DNA of 26,336 bases from Candidatus Aminicenantes bacterium UBA4085 (GTDB lineage: Bacteria; Acidobacteriota; Aminicenantia; Aminicenantales; UBA4085), in NCBI GenBank assembly GCA_002383325.1, contig DFYJ01000126.1:1-26336 (forward strand), in the 5' to 3' direction. Position 1 is the first letter of the stretch; the number at the start of each line of letters is the position of its first letter. Below the pieces are notes generated by a model that had not been told where the DNA came from, did no database searches, and saw nothing but the letters and a program-made list of their open reading frames with translations. The translations under genes and the position numbers were made by a program. Positions 25,325 to 26,336 of the stretch are shown here, one piece after another.

Positions 25325-26014
25325 ATGACACCCATGCCAGAGCTGGTTTGTTTGATTTCCGAGCGGACGGCGCGGATGATCCGGGCCCGCCGCAACGGCC
25401 TCGAGATCGAGAAGGGAGACCTCTGCCTGGTCGACTCCGAGTTCGGCGGCGAGCTGGCCACGGTCGTCGACACCGACTCCGTCCTCTGCCTGCACGCCCG
25501 GCGGATCGAGCTGGCCCCGGTCATCCTCCGCAAGGCCCATGACGACGACGTCCGCAAGATGGAGTGGATGGAGGACCGCGAGCGGCGAGCCTTCGATATC
25601 TGCCTGCAGCGCATCCGCAGCCGCAATCTGCCTATGAAGCTGACCGCGGTCCGCTACTTCTTCACCGAGAAGAAGGGCGTCTTCTTCTACACGGCCGACG
25701 GCCGGGTCGACTTCCGCCAGCTGGTCAAGGACCTGGCCAAGGAGCTGCGGATGCGGATCGAGATGCGCCAAGTCGGCGTCCGCGACGAGGCCAAGATCCT
25801 GGGCGGACTGGGCGTCTGCGGCCGGGCTCTCTGCTGCGCCAGCTTCATGCGGACCTTCGAGCCGGTGACCATCCAGAAGGCCCGCAAGCAGCATATCGCC
25901 ATCAATCCGACCAAGATCTCCGGCCTGTGCGGCCGCCTGATGTGCTGCCTGGCCTTCGAGGACGAAAGCCGCGGGCGGATGTACTACGAGGAAGAGTCGA
26001 CCAACGAAGACTGA
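25325..26014 (+). CDS. ricT: RicT/YaaT-like PSP1 domain protein
   Basis: A 229-residue PSP1-superfamily protein. Key blocks are RYFFTEKKGVFFYTADGRVDFRQL and the Cys-rich segments GLGVCGRALCC (162-171) and ISGLCGRLMCC (198-208), six Cys in all. In Bacillus, RicT with RicA and RicF carries iron-sulfur clusters and adjusts RNase Y cleavage of polycistronic mRNAs. Cys spacing is kept here, so cluster binding is likely, but RicA and RicF homologues are not visible. ATGs at 25325 and 25334 are both possible; the first lies 1 bp after the holB stop. It ends 9 bp before the stop of a convergent gene with no terminator seen. Confidence 0.92.
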   Translation: MTPMPELVCLISERTARMIRARRNGLEIEKGDLCLVDSEFGGELATVVDTDSVLCLHARRIELAPVILRKAHDDDVRKMEWMEDRERRAFDICLQRIRSRNLPMKLTAVRYFFTEKKGVFFYTADGRVDFRQLVKDLAKELRMRIEMRQVGVRDEAKILGGLGVCGRALCCASFMRTFEPVTIQKARKQHIAINPTKISGLCGRLMCCLAFEDESRGRMYYEEESTNED

Positions 26015-26023
26015 CGGGGCGGC

Positions 26024-26336
26024 CTATTCGGCGATGCGAAAGGCGGCTTCGGCTGACACGGCCAGCAGGCCGCCCTGCCGGGCGAAAGCCTTCACTTTCC
26101 AGCGATACTCGCCGCCGCGGACCATTCTGGCCCGGATGTCCGGCGGGATCTCGATCCGGGGCGAGGCCGTCCGCTCTGACCAGGCCAGGCCCGGCCCGGT
26201 CAGGGTGACCGTGTAGTCACCCGCGACTCCGACCGGCTTCCACTCCAGGACCACGGGCGCTTCGGCCAGCTGGCCGACCGGGGCGATCCCCTCCATGCTT
26301 CCGCCTCTTACGATGTCTCCCGTCGGCGGGGTCAGC
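26024..26336 (-). CDS. Partial protein with a beta-sandwich (fibronectin III-like) C-terminus, unknown
   Basis: The last 103 residues of a minus-strand gene whose start lies beyond the window end; the ATG at 26296 is internal, since the frame stays open to the edge. The visible part has alternating strands typical of fibronectin III-like folds (VVLEWKPVGVAGDYTVTL, then SPRIEIPPDIR, GGEYRWKVKAF, AEAAFRI). Such domains often form the exported C-terminus of anti-sigma or surface proteins in Acidobacteriota-type genomes, but no membrane helix or enzyme motif is visible, so no function is given. Confidence 0.7.
   Translation of the reverse strand, partial: LTPPTGDIVRGGSMEGIAPVGQLAEAPVVLEWKPVGVAGDYTVTLTGPGLAWSERTASPRIEIPPDIRARMVRGGEYRWKVKAFARQGGLLAVSAEAAFRIAE

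Overview
The window is GC-rich, densely coded bacterial chromosome from a diderm (LPS-making, outer-membrane) organism: it carries an LPS-transport gene pair, a complete tol-pal set, and a sigma-54 locus. The gene order lptCA-lptB-rpoN-hpf-hprK-rapZ-EIIA-HPr-ptsI, with an HPr kinase where many Proteobacteria have ptsN, together with a PSP1/RicT protein after holB, fits Acidobacteriota/Aminicenantota- or Desulfobacterota-like lineages better than Gamma- or Betaproteobacteria. That placement is an inference from gene content only.

Layout. (1) 1-1710, minus strand: ftsY (SRP receptor) followed by ribD (cut by the window start), driven by a promoter with perfect consensus hexamers whose predicted +1 is the A of the ftsY start codon. 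(2) 1711-1942: a divergent gap with two structured elements. (3) 1943-12586, plus strand: one long, tightly packed unit of recJ, an LptC-LptA single-chain protein, lptB, rpoN, hpf, a short hprK, rapZ, a mannose-family EIIA, HPr, enzyme I and a small two-helix membrane protein. (4) 18569 down to 12596, minus strand: tolQ-tolR-tonB/tolA-tolB, a 473-bp non-coding gap, then pal-cpoB-ssb-cupin. (5) 21620 down to 18655, minus strand: a BrnT-like toxin and RHH antitoxin followed 10 bp later by an MrfA/YprA-type DNA-repair helicase. (6) 21757-26014, plus strand: uvrA (short), holB, ricT. (7) 26024-26336: the 3' end of an unidentified minus-strand gene.

How it works together. The large plus-strand unit joins LPS export (LptCA, LptB), sigma-54, ribosome hibernation (HPF) and a PTS phosphorelay (EI, HPr with both His15 and Ser46, EIIA-Man) controlled by HPr kinase and RapZ. 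No EIIB or EIIC is present in the window, so the relay looks regulatory rather than a sugar importer. The tol-pal genes form the trans-envelope machine. The right third is centred on DNA repair and replication: MrfA, UvrA and the clamp-loader delta' subunit, with a toxin-antitoxin pair in the mrfA operon divergent from uvrA.

Most interesting points: a UvrA that appears to lack the roughly 100-residue insertion domain; a toxin-antitoxin-mrfA operon facing uvrA, with a palindromic operator candidate and a G8 tract; an inverted-repeat-bounded element that separates tolB from pal; a 20-bp-stem three-way-junction element directly before recJ; and leaderless or nearly leaderless promoters at several operon heads. 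No tRNA, rRNA, CRISPR array, insertion sequence with transposase, or prophage gene was seen.
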